A stretch of DNA of 64,000 nt from assembly GCF_018449695.1 (NCBI RefSeq), contig NZ_JAAVUY010000016.1, positions 102,614 through 166,613 on the forward strand, given 5' to 3'. Of this stretch, positions 52,123-60,535 are shown one piece after another. Below the pieces are notes generated by a model, which saw nothing but the letters and a program-made list of their open reading frames with translations, did not search any database and was not told the origin of the DNA. Origin of the DNA: Bradyrhizobium sp. dw_411. GTDB taxonomy: Bacteria > Pseudomonadota > Alphaproteobacteria > Rhizobiales > Xanthobacteraceae. Position 1 is the stretch's first letter; the number at the start of each line of letters is the position of its first letter. The position numbers were made by a program, and so were the translations under genes.

Positions 52123-53434
52123 AGGCGCCGTCCCGCTCGAAAATGTCGCGGGGCGTGATGTACCACAACATAAACAGCAGCGCCGCGCCGTGCGTCAGCA
52201 GGGTGGTCGTCAGCGGCACGTTGAGCAGAGTTTGCGGCAGCATCGCGCCGGAGATCAGGATGAAAGCCGGCGGCAGGCCCGCGGACAGGCGATTGCCCAG
52301 CGCGATGACGAGCCCGCCCACAAAAGCGGCGGCAGGTGCGAACCATGTTCCGAGCGAGGCGATGCCTTCGGTCGCGAACAATGAGGCATTGAAATTGCCG
52401 AGGTCGTATTCTTTCTTCAGCACGACAGCCAGTTGCTCTTGATACGGGCAGTGCATGAGCGGCTTCAAAAACGATATCTGGCAGAAATAAGTGAGATCGT
52501 GCCTGGAAAAGAAATCATTGTAGACGTCGAGCGCGACCGAGGGGACCGCGATCATCCGGAAATTGACGGTGTCGAAATAGGGAGCCGCGAGCTTCCCGAA
52601 CAGGGCGAACATCACCAATCCGATAACAACCGGCGCCAGCAGCGACACGATGACGGCGACCCTGGCTTCGAAAACCCGTGACAGCACCAGCATGCCAACA
52701 AGCCAGAGCGGTGTCAGCAGCGCGGTCTTGTTGATCGTCACCGGATAAAACAACAGCAGCAGAACCAGAACAACCGCCGCGCGCCGGTGTGCTTTGGTAA
52801 CGACAAAGCCGGCGAATGCGAACGGCAACAAGGCAGTCGAGACCATCGCGAGCAGATAATTCACCCCAATGGGGGTATCGAGTTGGGCGCGGTGGTCGTT
52901 CATGTCTTCCAGGCGAACCAGCTTGAAATGGTAGACCGCGCCGATGGCGACGGTCGCGATGCCCAGTACCAAAAGGCACGTCAGCAGCCGGTCGAATGAT
53001 TTTGCCGTCAGCGCATGGATCTGGCGCAGCGGCGACGTGATGAACAGAGCGGGCAGCAGAAACACGATGGCCGAGGCGACCGCGGACAGCGCGCCGATCC
53101 AATGATCATAGTTCCGGCCCGAAAAACAATTCAGCCAGAGATAACCAAGCACCATCGTGAAAAAGTAAAAACCGACAAAGTAACCGAAGCTGAAATTGGC
53201 GCGCACGAGGAGCAGCGCGACGACGGCAAAGACCACCACCACGGCAACGGCGACATACCATCGGGATGGATCGAAATAGATGTGAAACTTGTCGGGTTTG
53301 AGATCGAACTTGTCGAGTTTAAGGTCATCGGAAATTCGGTGATAGGCCACAGCCACCAGCGACAGGCAACACGCGATCATGTGAACGCCGATCAGCGCGC
53401 CGAGCCTGATGCGGTCGCGACGATCGTCGGTCAT
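52088..53434 (-). CDS. Polytopic membrane protein, candidate O-antigen polymerase (Wzy-like)
   Basis: The 448-residue protein has about 10-11 transmembrane helices and a larger loop near the last third (DVYNDFFSRHDLTYFCQISF and CPYQEQLAVVLKKEYDLGNFN). FNASLFATEGIASLGTWFAP followed by a glycine-rich helix matches the late region of oligosaccharide repeat-unit polymerases. Wzy proteins share little sequence, so the call rests on topology, that loop and the location beside a flippase and glycosyltransferases. Its 3' end overlaps the convergent glycosyltransferase gene by 35 bases. Confidence 0.65.
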   Translation of the reverse strand: MTDDRRDRIRLGALIGVHMIACCLSLVAVAYHRISDDLKLDKFDLKPDKFHIYFDPSRWYVAVAVVVVFAVVALLLVRANFSFGYFVGFYFFTMVLGYLWLNCFSGRNYDHWIGALSAVASAIVFLLPALFITSPLRQIHALTAKSFDRLLTCLLVLGIATVAIGAVYHFKLVRLEDMNDHRAQLDTPIGVNYLLAMVSTALLPFAFAGFVVTKAHRRAAVVLVLLLLFYPVTINKTALLTPLWLVGMLVLSRVFEARVAVIVSLLAPVVIGLVMFALFGKLAAPYFDTVNFRMIAVPSVALDVYNDFFSRHDLTYFCQISFLKPLMHCPYQEQLAVVLKKEYDLGNFNASLFATEGIASLGTWFAPAAAFVGGLVIALGNRLSAGLPPAFILISGAMLPQTLLNVPLTTTLLTHGAALLFMLWYITPRDIFERDGASTAAMNASCSE

Positions 53435-53515
53435 GTCAGGTTGCTGTGCCCCTCATGCGCCGAGATAACGCAATCGGTGCGCGGCCCGCAAGTGTGGAGG
53501 GGCCGTGTAGGTGCC

Positions 53516-53621
53516 GTAGGGTGGGCAAAGCGAAGCGTGCCCACCACCGGTCTCACGTCAGCGTTTGCCGTATCGAAGGAAAGATGGTGGGCACGGCGCT
53601 ATGCGCCTTTGCCCACCCTAC
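53516..53621. repeat. Palindromic repeat, GTAGGGTGGGCAAAGCGAAG type
   Basis: The left arm GTAGGGTGGGCAAAGCGAAG and right arm CGCCTTTGCCCACCCTAC face each other around about 70 bases containing a second pair, TGCCCACC and GGTGGGCA. This is a common dispersed repeat in Bradyrhizobium and relatives. It fills most of the gap between the polymerase-like gene and the oxidoreductase gene. Confidence 0.75.
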
Positions 53622-53730
53622 GAAGCCCGTTCAACGATTTCGTTAATATCCAACGTTGGACTATACTGGGCCTGAGCCCAAGGTTTCTAAACATTTCCCT
53701 CAGGGCCACGACCGCCACAAAGGAACTTGG

Positions 53731-54792
53731 ATGATCAGATTTGGCCTGCTCGGATGTGGACGCATCGCAAAGCGTCATTCCGAATTGCTGGGCGGCGGTC
53801 ATATCGACGGAGCCGGTCTGGCTACGGTTTGCGATCCCGTTCGCGCGCGCGCCGATGCGATTGCCTCCAGATTCGGTGTTCCCGCCAGTTACGACATCAA
53901 TGAATTCCTGGCGCGCGAGGATATCGACGCGGTCGCGGTGCTGACGCCGAGCGGCATGCATCCCGCGCATGTGATCGCCTGCGCCAAAGCGGGAAAGCAT
54001 GTCGTGGTCGAAAAGCCGATGGCGCTGCGGCTGAAGGATGCCGACGACATGATCCGCGCCTGCGATGACGCCGGCGTCAAGCTGTTCATCGTCAAGCAAA
54101 ACCGGTTCAACGTGCCTGTCGTCAAAGCGCGCGAGGCGTTGGACGCGGGCCGTTTCGGGAAATTGATCCTCGGCACGGTGCGGGTGCGGTGGTGCCGGGA
54201 TCAGGCTTACTATGATCAGGACGAATGGCGCGGCACCTGGGCCCAGGATGGCGGCGTGCTGACCAACCAGGCCAGTCATCACATCGATATGCTGGAGTGG
54301 TTTTTCGGCGACGTTGTCAGCGTTCATGCCCGCGCCATCACGGCGCTGGCCAACATCGAAACCGAAGACACTGCGGTGGCGACGCTGAAATTTCGCAACG
54401 GCGCGCTGGGCATCATCGAGGCGACTACCGCGACGCGCCCGACCGATCTCGAAGGTTCGCTCTCGATATTGGGTGAAAAAGGCACGGTCGAAATTGCCGG
54501 GTTCGCAATGAACGCGATCAGGCATTGGCGTTTTGCCGACGAACGCGCATCCGACAAGGACGTGATCGAGAAATTCTCGGTCAATCCGCCTGACGTCTAT
54601 GGTTTCGGCCATCAGGCCTATTACCGCCACGTGATCGATTGCCTGACCAGCCAGAGCGCCGCCTTGGTGGACGGACTGGAAGGACGCAAGAGCCTTGAAC
54701 TGATCTCGGCGCTTTATGAATCCATCGAGACCGGCCAGGAAGTGCCGCTTCGCTTCGTGCCACGCTTGAGCCGGCTCGGAGTGGCGTCGTGA
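53731..54792 (+). CDS. Gfo/Idh/MocA-type sugar oxidoreductase (WbpB-like)
   Basis: The 353-residue enzyme has the NAD-binding loop GLLGCGRIAKRHSELLGGG near 5-23 and the family hallmark AGKHVVVEKPMALRLKDAD near 88-106, where the EKP Lys is catalytic. HHIDMLEWFFGDVVSV (about 191-206) contributes the active-site His. With the acetyltransferase and aminotransferase genes that follow, it fits the WbpB step: oxidising C-3 of a UDP-N-acetyl-hexosaminuronate to a 3-keto sugar. The ATG at 53731 has AAAGGAA upstream. Its stop overlaps the next start (GTGA). Confidence 0.88.
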   Translation: MIRFGLLGCGRIAKRHSELLGGGHIDGAGLATVCDPVRARADAIASRFGVPASYDINEFLAREDIDAVAVLTPSGMHPAHVIACAKAGKHVVVEKPMALRLKDADDMIRACDDAGVKLFIVKQNRFNVPVVKAREALDAGRFGKLILGTVRVRWCRDQAYYDQDEWRGTWAQDGGVLTNQASHHIDMLEWFFGDVVSVHARAITALANIETEDTAVATLKFRNGALGIIEATTATRPTDLEGSLSILGEKGTVEIAGFAMNAIRHWRFADERASDKDVIEKFSVNPPDVYGFGHQAYYRHVIDCLTSQSAALVDGLEGRKSLELISALYESIETGQEVPLRFVPRLSRLGVAS

Positions 54793-55256
54793 ACCGGCCG
54801 GAGGTGCTGCAGAGTGGTGTGCGCGATGTTGCATTCGGTGCGCGCGTCAAGATCGTCGAGCCCTGTAACCTCTACGAGTGCAGCATCGGTGACGATTGTT
54901 TTGTCGGGCCGTTCACCGAAATCCAGAAGGGGGCCGTGATCGGCGCGCGCAGCCGTGTGCAGTCGCATAGTTTTATCTGCGAACTGGTCACGATCGGCGA
55001 GGATTGTTTCATCGGCCATGGCGTGATGTTCATCAACGACACGTTTTCCTCAGGCGGCCCGGCCGGCGGACGCAAGGAATTGTGGCGCGAGACCGTGATC
55101 GGCAATCGCGTCTCGATCGGCTCCAACGCGACCATCCTGCCGGTGCGCATCGCCGACGATGTCGTGATCGGCGCGGGGGCCGTGGTCACGAAGGATATTA
55201 CCGCGCCCGGCACCTATGCGGGCAATCCCGCGCGCCTTCTTTCGCCGCGGGAATGA
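54789..55256 (+). CDS. Hexapeptide-repeat N-acetyltransferase (WbpD/WlbB-like)
   Basis: The 155-residue protein consists almost entirely of left-handed beta-helix repeats: CSIGDDCFVGPFTEIQKGAVIG, VTIGEDCFIGHGVMFIND near 66-83, TVIGNRVSIGSNATILPV, and VVIGAGAVVTKDITAPGTYAGNPARLL. FIND with a nearby His matches the active site of UDP-3-amino sugar N-acetyltransferases. It would acetylate the amino group put on by the aminotransferase encoded next. The GTG start overlaps the oxidoreductase stop, and the stop lies one base before the aminotransferase ATG. Confidence 0.88.
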   Translation: MNRPEVLQSGVRDVAFGARVKIVEPCNLYECSIGDDCFVGPFTEIQKGAVIGARSRVQSHSFICELVTIGEDCFIGHGVMFINDTFSSGGPAGGRKELWRETVIGNRVSIGSNATILPVRIADDVVIGAGAVVTKDITAPGTYAGNPARLLSPRE

Positions 55257-55257
55257 G

Positions 55258-56358
55258 ATGCCGGTTCCTTTTTCTGATCTGCAACTGCAATACCGAACCA
55301 TCAAAAGCGAGATCGACAACGCCATAGCAGCCGTGATCCGCGACAACGCCTTCATTCGCGGTCCCTATGTCGAAGCCTTTGAGCGGGAATTTGCTGAGGC
55401 CGTTGAGATCGCGCATTGCGTCTCCTGCGCCAGCGGCACCGATGCGTTGTATCTGGCGATGGCTGCGCTCGACGTCCGGCCCGGTGACGAAGTCATCACA
55501 TCCGCGCATTCGTGGATCTCGACATCGGCGATGATCACGCATGCCGGTGCGAATGTGATTTTCGCCGATACCGATGGCGCGACCTTTACGATCGATCCCG
55601 CCGCAATCGAGGCGGCGATTACGCCGCAGACGGCCGGCATCATCCCGGTGCATCTCTACGGTCAGCCGGCCGACATGGACGCGATCATGGCGATCGCGCG
55701 CAAGCATGGATTGTGGGTGATCGAGGATTGCGCGCAGGCGCATCTGGCGCGCATCAAGGGAAAGCAGGTCGGCACGTTCGGCAACGCCGCGGCGTATTCG
55801 TTCTATCCTGGCAAGAATCTGGGCGCGATGGGCGATGCCGGTGCGGTTGTCACCAACGACAGTGCATTAGCCGAGCGTATGGCTATGCTGGCGCGTCACG
55901 GCGGATTGACAAAACATCAGCACCGGATCGAGGGCATCAACAGCCGGCTCGACGGAATGCAGGCGGCGATCCTGTCGGCGAAACTGCCGCATCTGCGGGA
56001 GTGGACGAACGCGCGTCAGGATGCCGCGAAGATTTACGACGCGGCTTTGGGCCAGATCGAAGATGTCGTCGTGCCCCAGGTCGGCCCGGATCGTAAGCAT
56101 GTCTATCATCTTTATACGCTTCGGCATCCGCGCCGCGATGCGCTGGCGGCACATCTGAACGCCCATGGCGTCCAGACCGCGATCAATTATCCGATCGCGC
56201 TGCCGTTCCTCGAAGTCTACCGCCGGCTTGCTGCGCGCCCCGAGCAATTTCCAAACGCGCATCGCGATCAAAGCCGGATTCTGTCGCTGCCGCTGTTCGC
56301 GGAGATCACGCGGGCGCAGCAGGACGAGGTGATGGAGCGTATTATTAAATTTCGATAA
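55258..56358 (+). CDS. DegT/DnrJ/EryC1 sugar aminotransferase (WbpE-like)
   Basis: The 366-residue PLP enzyme has PVPFSDLQLQY at the start, CVSCASGTDALYLAMAALDV near 56-75 (PLP phosphate site), VIEDCAQAHLARIKGKQVG near 155-173 (PLP-ring Asp), and SFYPGKNLGAMGDAGAVV near 181-198 with the Schiff-base Lys. It transfers an amino group from glutamate to a 3-keto nucleotide sugar, completing the WbpB-WbpD-WbpE-type route to 3-acetamido sugars. The gene trio is compact: overlaps or one-base gaps throughout. WbpA and WbpI partners are not in the window. Confidence 0.92.
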   Translation: MPVPFSDLQLQYRTIKSEIDNAIAAVIRDNAFIRGPYVEAFEREFAEAVEIAHCVSCASGTDALYLAMAALDVRPGDEVITSAHSWISTSAMITHAGANVIFADTDGATFTIDPAAIEAAITPQTAGIIPVHLYGQPADMDAIMAIARKHGLWVIEDCAQAHLARIKGKQVGTFGNAAAYSFYPGKNLGAMGDAGAVVTNDSALAERMAMLARHGGLTKHQHRIEGINSRLDGMQAAILSAKLPHLREWTNARQDAAKIYDAALGQIEDVVVPQVGPDRKHVYHLYTLRHPRRDALAAHLNAHGVQTAINYPIALPFLEVYRRLAARPEQFPNAHRDQSRILSLPLFAEITRAQQDEVMERIIKFR

Positions 56359-56600
56359 GATCGTTTGTAATGTCGCCCTTTGGGGACGAGAACTGCCGAC
56401 ATCGTAAAGGGCGGTGCCAGTGGGGGTGCAAAGGGGGCGACTGCGCTCAATTGGCATCAAGGTCGCCAATGCCGCCCAACTTGCGGGAAGCAGCGAATCA
56501 TTTAGACATCAGGATTGCGTACGGGGAAACGTGCGGATGAGCCGTCGCGAACGCCGGGCCGCTGGCCGTAGGTTTCAGAATATTACCTGAAGGTATCCAC

Positions 56601-58199
56601 GTGGGCGCTGCGACCACGCTTCACTCGGTCTGTCTTGGCCACATGCAGGCGGGACGATATCTGGACGCCCGAATCTGCTGTGAGCAGGCTCTCGCAGTCG
56701 ATCCCGATGATGCCGGCGTCCTGCACCTGATGGGGTTGCTTTGCCTCCACGGCGAGCAATTCGATCAGGCCGTCGAGTGGATTGCCCAGGCGATAAGACA
56801 AGACCCCAAGTCGATCTATCTTTGGAGCCTCGGAACCGTACTGCGTAAGCAAGGCCGGAACGAAGAAGCCCTCAAAATTTTTGACAAGGCGGTGCAGCTC
56901 GAGCCTGCAAATGCCGAATTATGGACAAATCTCGGTCATGTTCTGATGGAGCTGGAGCGCCCGGCGGATGCGCTGCTGAGCTTTCGACACGCGACCACGC
57001 TCAACCCGGATCATTGGGCCGCAGTGAACGGCTGCGGGAGCGCTCTACACAAAATGGATCGGGTGGAGGAGGCGCTGAACGCGTTCGAGCGGGCGTTGCG
57101 CTTGCGGCCGGACTTCCTGCCATCATTGAAAACCAAGGCTCATTTACTGGCCTATCTTCATCGTTTCGAAGAAGTCGTCGCAACGTATGAGGACATAAAG
57201 AAGCTCGAGCCCGACAATGCGGAAACAGACTGGAATCTGGCTCTCGTCCATATGTTGACGGGAAACTTTGAAGCCGGGTGGGCTGGCCGTGAGGCGCGGC
57301 GAAGTGTTCCATACTTTTCAATCTCCCATCCGAAAACCTCCAAGCCGATGTGGCTTGGTCAAGAGCCGGTCGAAGGCAAGACTATCCTGGTCTATGCCGA
57401 CGAGGGTCTGGGAGACTCAATTCAGTTCGTGCGTTATGTACCGATGCTGGTGGCCCGCGGTGCGCGCGTCATTCTGGTTGTTCAAAAGCCCCTTCTTCCG
57501 TTGCTCTCCGGAATTCCCGGAGTGTCTCAGTGCCTTCCAACATCGGTGGGTACGTTGCCGGCGTTCGACATGCATTGTCCGATCTGCAGCCTGCCGATGG
57601 CTTTCGGCACGCGGCTCGATACGATTCCGTCAACGACATCCTATCTGCCGGGTCCGGAAGCGGACCGCCTGCGGGTTTGGGAAGATCGTCTCGGACCACG
57701 CGACAGCCTGCGGGTCGGTCTGGTGTGGTCCGGCAACCCGGACCACCGCGACGACCACAATCGGTCAATTCCGCTGCAAGCGCTGTTGCACCTCCTCGAC
57801 GTCGATGCGACCTTTGTTAGCTTGCAGAAGGACCCGAGACCGGACGACAAAGCGGCACTCCGCGAGCGGCCCGGCATTGTTGACCTCACCGCGGATCTCA
57901 CCGATTTCGGTGAAACCGCGGCCCTGGTCAGTTGTCTCGATCTGGTGATTACAGTCGATACAAGCGTCGCGCATCTCGCCGCCGCGCTTGGCCGTCCGAC
58001 CTGGATCCTCCTGCCTTACACGCCGGACTACCGCTGGCTGCTCGATCGTGACGACAGCCCTTGGTACCCAAGCGTGCGTTTATTCAGGCAGACCGAAACC
58101 CGTAATTACGCCGAAGTTATCGATCGGGTCAGGGTTGAGCTGCTGAATTTGATCTCGGAAGGAACGAGCACAACGGCTATCCGCGCTCGTCAGCAATAA
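56601..58199 (+). CDS. TPR protein with glycosyltransferase-9-like C-terminal domain
   Basis: The 532-residue protein has about six tetratricopeptide repeats in residues 1-225, for instance AELWTNLGHVLMELERPADA. A GT-B-like domain follows: KTILVYADEGLGDSIQFVRYVPML near 258-281, GLVWSGNPDHRDDHNRSIPL near 375-394, and VITVDTSVAHLAAALGRPTWILLP near 451-474, the heptosyltransferase-like donor region. Proteins of this layout are common in Bradyrhizobium and may glycosylate proteins or surface glycans. The GTG start has GAAGG nine bases upstream. Its end overlaps the convergent ligase gene by 23 bases. Confidence 0.82.
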   Translation: MGAATTLHSVCLGHMQAGRYLDARICCEQALAVDPDDAGVLHLMGLLCLHGEQFDQAVEWIAQAIRQDPKSIYLWSLGTVLRKQGRNEEALKIFDKAVQLEPANAELWTNLGHVLMELERPADALLSFRHATTLNPDHWAAVNGCGSALHKMDRVEEALNAFERALRLRPDFLPSLKTKAHLLAYLHRFEEVVATYEDIKKLEPDNAETDWNLALVHMLTGNFEAGWAGREARRSVPYFSISHPKTSKPMWLGQEPVEGKTILVYADEGLGDSIQFVRYVPMLVARGARVILVVQKPLLPLLSGIPGVSQCLPTSVGTLPAFDMHCPICSLPMAFGTRLDTIPSTTSYLPGPEADRLRVWEDRLGPRDSLRVGLVWSGNPDHRDDHNRSIPLQALLHLLDVDATFVSLQKDPRPDDKAALRERPGIVDLTADLTDFGETAALVSCLDLVITVDTSVAHLAAALGRPTWILLPYTPDYRWLLDRDDSPWYPSVRLFRQTETRNYAEVIDRVRVELLNLISEGTSTTAIRARQQ

Positions 58200-59403
58200 C
58201 CTTGCCGTCATTCGGCAATGCGCCTGCCGCCACCAGTTCAACGCCGCCGCTCAGCTTTGTCAGCGCGCGCAGCGTTGAGGCGAGCTCAGTTTGCAGCGCT
58301 TCACTTGGCGAGGCGCATTCGCATCGAAGCGTCATCACATCGGCTTCGCCCTCGCGCGTCACGACAAGCCGCAGCTGTCCCAGTTCGGGATGGCGCTTGC
58401 CGATCTCGGCGACCTGTTCGGGCCGCACGAACATGCCCTTGACCTTGGTGGTCTGGTCGGCGCGGCCCATCCATCCCTTGATGCGCATATTGCTGCGGCC
58501 GCAGGCGCTGCGGCCGGGCAGGGCGGCGGTGAGATCGCCGAGCGCAAGACGAATCCAGGGGTGATCGGGATCGAGCGAGGTGACGACGATCTCGCCGACG
58601 TCGCCCTCGGCGACGGGATCGCCGGTGCCGGGCCGCACGATTTCCATGATCAGGTCTTCGTTGACGGTCATGCCGTCGCGCGCCGGCGTCTCGAACGCAA
58701 TCAGGCCGAGATCGGCGGTGCCGAACGCCTGATAGGCATCGATGCCGCGAGATGTGATGTGGTCCTGCAGCGATTTCGGAAACGCCGCGCCGGACACCAG
58801 CGCGCGCTTGATCGAGGAGACATCACGGCCGGCACTTGCAGCCGCGTCGAGCAGGATCTTCAGAAAATCCGGCGTGCCGCTGTAGCCGACCGGGCGATAG
58901 GCCTCGATCAGTTCGAATTGCGCTTCGGTGTTGCCGGGCCCGGCCGGGATTACCGCGCAGCCGAGCGCACGCGCGGACGTATCGAAGATGAAGCCGCCGG
59001 GCGTCAGGTGATAGCTGAACGTGTTCAGCACGACGTCGCCGGGCCGAAAACCCGCTGCGAACAGTGCTCGCGCGCCGCGCCAGGGATCGGCTTTGGTCGT
59101 TTCGGGCTCGAAAATAGGTCCGGGTGAGGTGAACAGACGTGAAAACGAACCCCGATGTTTGGCGACAAATCCACCGAACGGCGGCGAGGCCTTGTGCAGG
59201 GCCGGGAGTTCGGATTTGCGCAACACGGGCAGGCGCGCCAGCGCGACGCGGCTGGTAATGCTGGCGGGGTCGACACCCCTGAGATGTTCCGCATAGGCCG
59301 GTGCGGCCATCGTCTTGCGCAACACGTCCGGCAGCCGCGCGAACAGGTCAGCCTCGCGCTGCGCGGGATCGCGGGTTTCAAGGGCGTCGTAGTGCTCGGT
59401 CAT
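58177..59403 (-). CDS. PaaK-like AMP-binding CoA ligase
   Basis: The 408-residue protein belongs to the adenylate-forming superfamily near phenylacetate-CoA ligase. FTSPGPIFEPE near 91-101 stands in for the usual Ser/Thr/Gly-rich phosphate loop, VSGAAFPKSLQDHI and AYQAFGTADLGLIAFE near 221-236 form the acyl and adenine pocket, and GWMGRADQTTKVKGMFV near 313-329 holds the hinge Asp/Lys. The P-loop lacks its normal Gly-Thr-Thr-Gly-Lys look. It follows livF, so it may activate the acid imported by the transporter; the acid is unknown. Confidence 0.85.
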   Translation of the reverse strand: MTEHYDALETRDPAQREADLFARLPDVLRKTMAAPAYAEHLRGVDPASITSRVALARLPVLRKSELPALHKASPPFGGFVAKHRGSFSRLFTSPGPIFEPETTKADPWRGARALFAAGFRPGDVVLNTFSYHLTPGGFIFDTSARALGCAVIPAGPGNTEAQFELIEAYRPVGYSGTPDFLKILLDAAASAGRDVSSIKRALVSGAAFPKSLQDHITSRGIDAYQAFGTADLGLIAFETPARDGMTVNEDLIMEIVRPGTGDPVAEGDVGEIVVTSLDPDHPWIRLALGDLTAALPGRSACGRSNMRIKGWMGRADQTTKVKGMFVRPEQVAEIGKRHPELGQLRLVVTREGEADVMTLRCECASPSEALQTELASTLRALTKLSGGVELVAAGALPNDGKVIADERG

Positions 59404-59438
59404 CTGCGTGTCACCGTCGTGTCCGACGCATCAACAGC

Positions 59439-59540
59439 GTCATTCCGGGATGGTCCGAAGGACCAGACCTCAGATGTGCAGTGCACATCGGGGAATCTCG
59501 AGATTCCGGGTTCGATGCTTTGCATCGCCCCGGAATGACG
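59439..59540. repeat. Intergenic repeat, CATTCCGGG type
   Basis: The arms GTCATTCCGGG and CCCCGGAATGAC face each other, with an inner GAATCTCGAGATTC palindrome and GATGCTTTGCATC hairpin. It is a frequent Bradyrhizobium intergenic element. Confidence 0.75.
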
Positions 59541-59560
59541 TGGAGGGACCGTCGTCTTGC

Positions 59561-60403
59561 TCACAGCCACCGCTTCCGCCGCTTAAAACTCTTCAAATTC
59601 TTGAAACTCTTGCGCTGGTCGCCGGCGCCGCCGAGGTAGAATTCCTTGACGTCCTCATTGTCGCGCAGCTCGTCAGCCGTGCCGTCGAGCACCACCTTGC
59701 CCTGTTCCATGATGTAGCCATGGCTCGCGACCGACAGCGCCGCGCGGGCGTTCTGCTCGACCAGCAGAATCGTGACGCCGAGGTCGCGGTTGATCTCCTT
59801 GATGATCGCAAAGACTTCCTTGACCAGCAGCGGCGACAGGCCCATCGACGGCTCGTCCATCAGGATCATCTTGGGGCGCGCCATCAGCGCGCGGCCGATC
59901 GCCAGCATCTGCTGTTCGCCGCCGGAGAGATAACCGGCCAACCCCGTGCGCTCCTTGAGGCGCGGGAAATACCGGTAGACCATGTCGATGTCGGCGCCGA
60001 CTTCATTGTCACTGCGGGTGAAGGCGCCGAGCCGTAAGTTCTCCAGCGACGTCATGTCGGCGATGATGCGGCGGCCTTCCATCACCTGGAAGATGCCGCG
60101 GCGCACGATCTTGTCGGGATCGATGCCGTTGATGCGCTCGCCATTGAAGATGATCTCGCCGCGGGTGACTTCACCGTCCTCGGTCTTGAGCAATCCCGAA
60201 ATCGCCTTCAGCGTGGTCGACTTGCCCGCGCCATTGGCGCCGAGCAGCGCGACGATCGCGCCCTGCGGTACGTCGAGGCTGAGGCCCCGCAGCACCAGGA
60301 TGACATCGTCATAGACCACCTCGATGTTGCGCACGCTGAGCAGCGGCGAGGGGGCTGGCGCTGTTGAGACTGACGGGCGATCAATTTCGGTCGTTTCGGT
60401 CAT
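59561..60403 (-). CDS. livF: Branched-chain amino acid-type ABC transporter ATP-binding protein
   Basis: The 280-residue ATPase has Walker A GANGAGKSTT near 54-63, the Q-loop region, LSGGEQQMLAIGRALMARPKMILMDEPSMGLSPL (signature, Walker B) near 160-193, and VEQNARAALSVASHGYIMEQG, the LivF-style end with H-loop-like Gln. It powers uptake with LivH/LivM. The LivG partner is not in the window and may lie upstream of 64000. The C-terminal 20 residues are basic and longer than usual. It follows the binding-protein gene after a repeat. Confidence 0.92.
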   Translation of the reverse strand: MTETTEIDRPSVSTAPAPSPLLSVRNIEVVYDDVILVLRGLSLDVPQGAIVALLGANGAGKSTTLKAISGLLKTEDGEVTRGEIIFNGERINGIDPDKIVRRGIFQVMEGRRIIADMTSLENLRLGAFTRSDNEVGADIDMVYRYFPRLKERTGLAGYLSGGEQQMLAIGRALMARPKMILMDEPSMGLSPLLVKEVFAIIKEINRDLGVTILLVEQNARAALSVASHGYIMEQGKVVLDGTADELRDNEDVKEFYLGGAGDQRKSFKNLKSFKRRKRWL

Positions 60404-60426
60404 GTGTGCCTGTCGTTTTATCGGTC

Positions 60427-60510
60427 GTCATTGCCGGGCCTGACCCGGCAATCCATCTTCTAAGCAAAATCTTTTTAGAGGGATGCGCGGGTCAAGCCCG
60501 CGCATGACGA
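60427..60510. repeat. Intergenic repeat, GTCATTGCCGGG type
   Basis: It starts GTCATTGCCGGGCCTGACCC and ends GCGGGTCAAGCCCGCGCATG, with pairs CCGGGCCTGACCCGG and GCGGGTCAAGCCCGC. This Bradyrhizobium-type element sits inside the transporter operon between the binding-protein and livF genes. Confidence 0.75.
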
Positions 60511-60535
60511 GTGTGAATGTGGCGCCGCTGTCGGA

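Noticed and set aside
53516..53621. Possible CRISPR unit or attachment site
   Set aside because: It is a single dispersed palindrome, not a series of equal repeats with spacers, and no integrase or cas gene is present.
53599..54834. 411-residue minus-strand frame
   Set aside because: It is antisense to the Gfo/Idh/MocA oxidoreductase, whose motifs are unmistakable.
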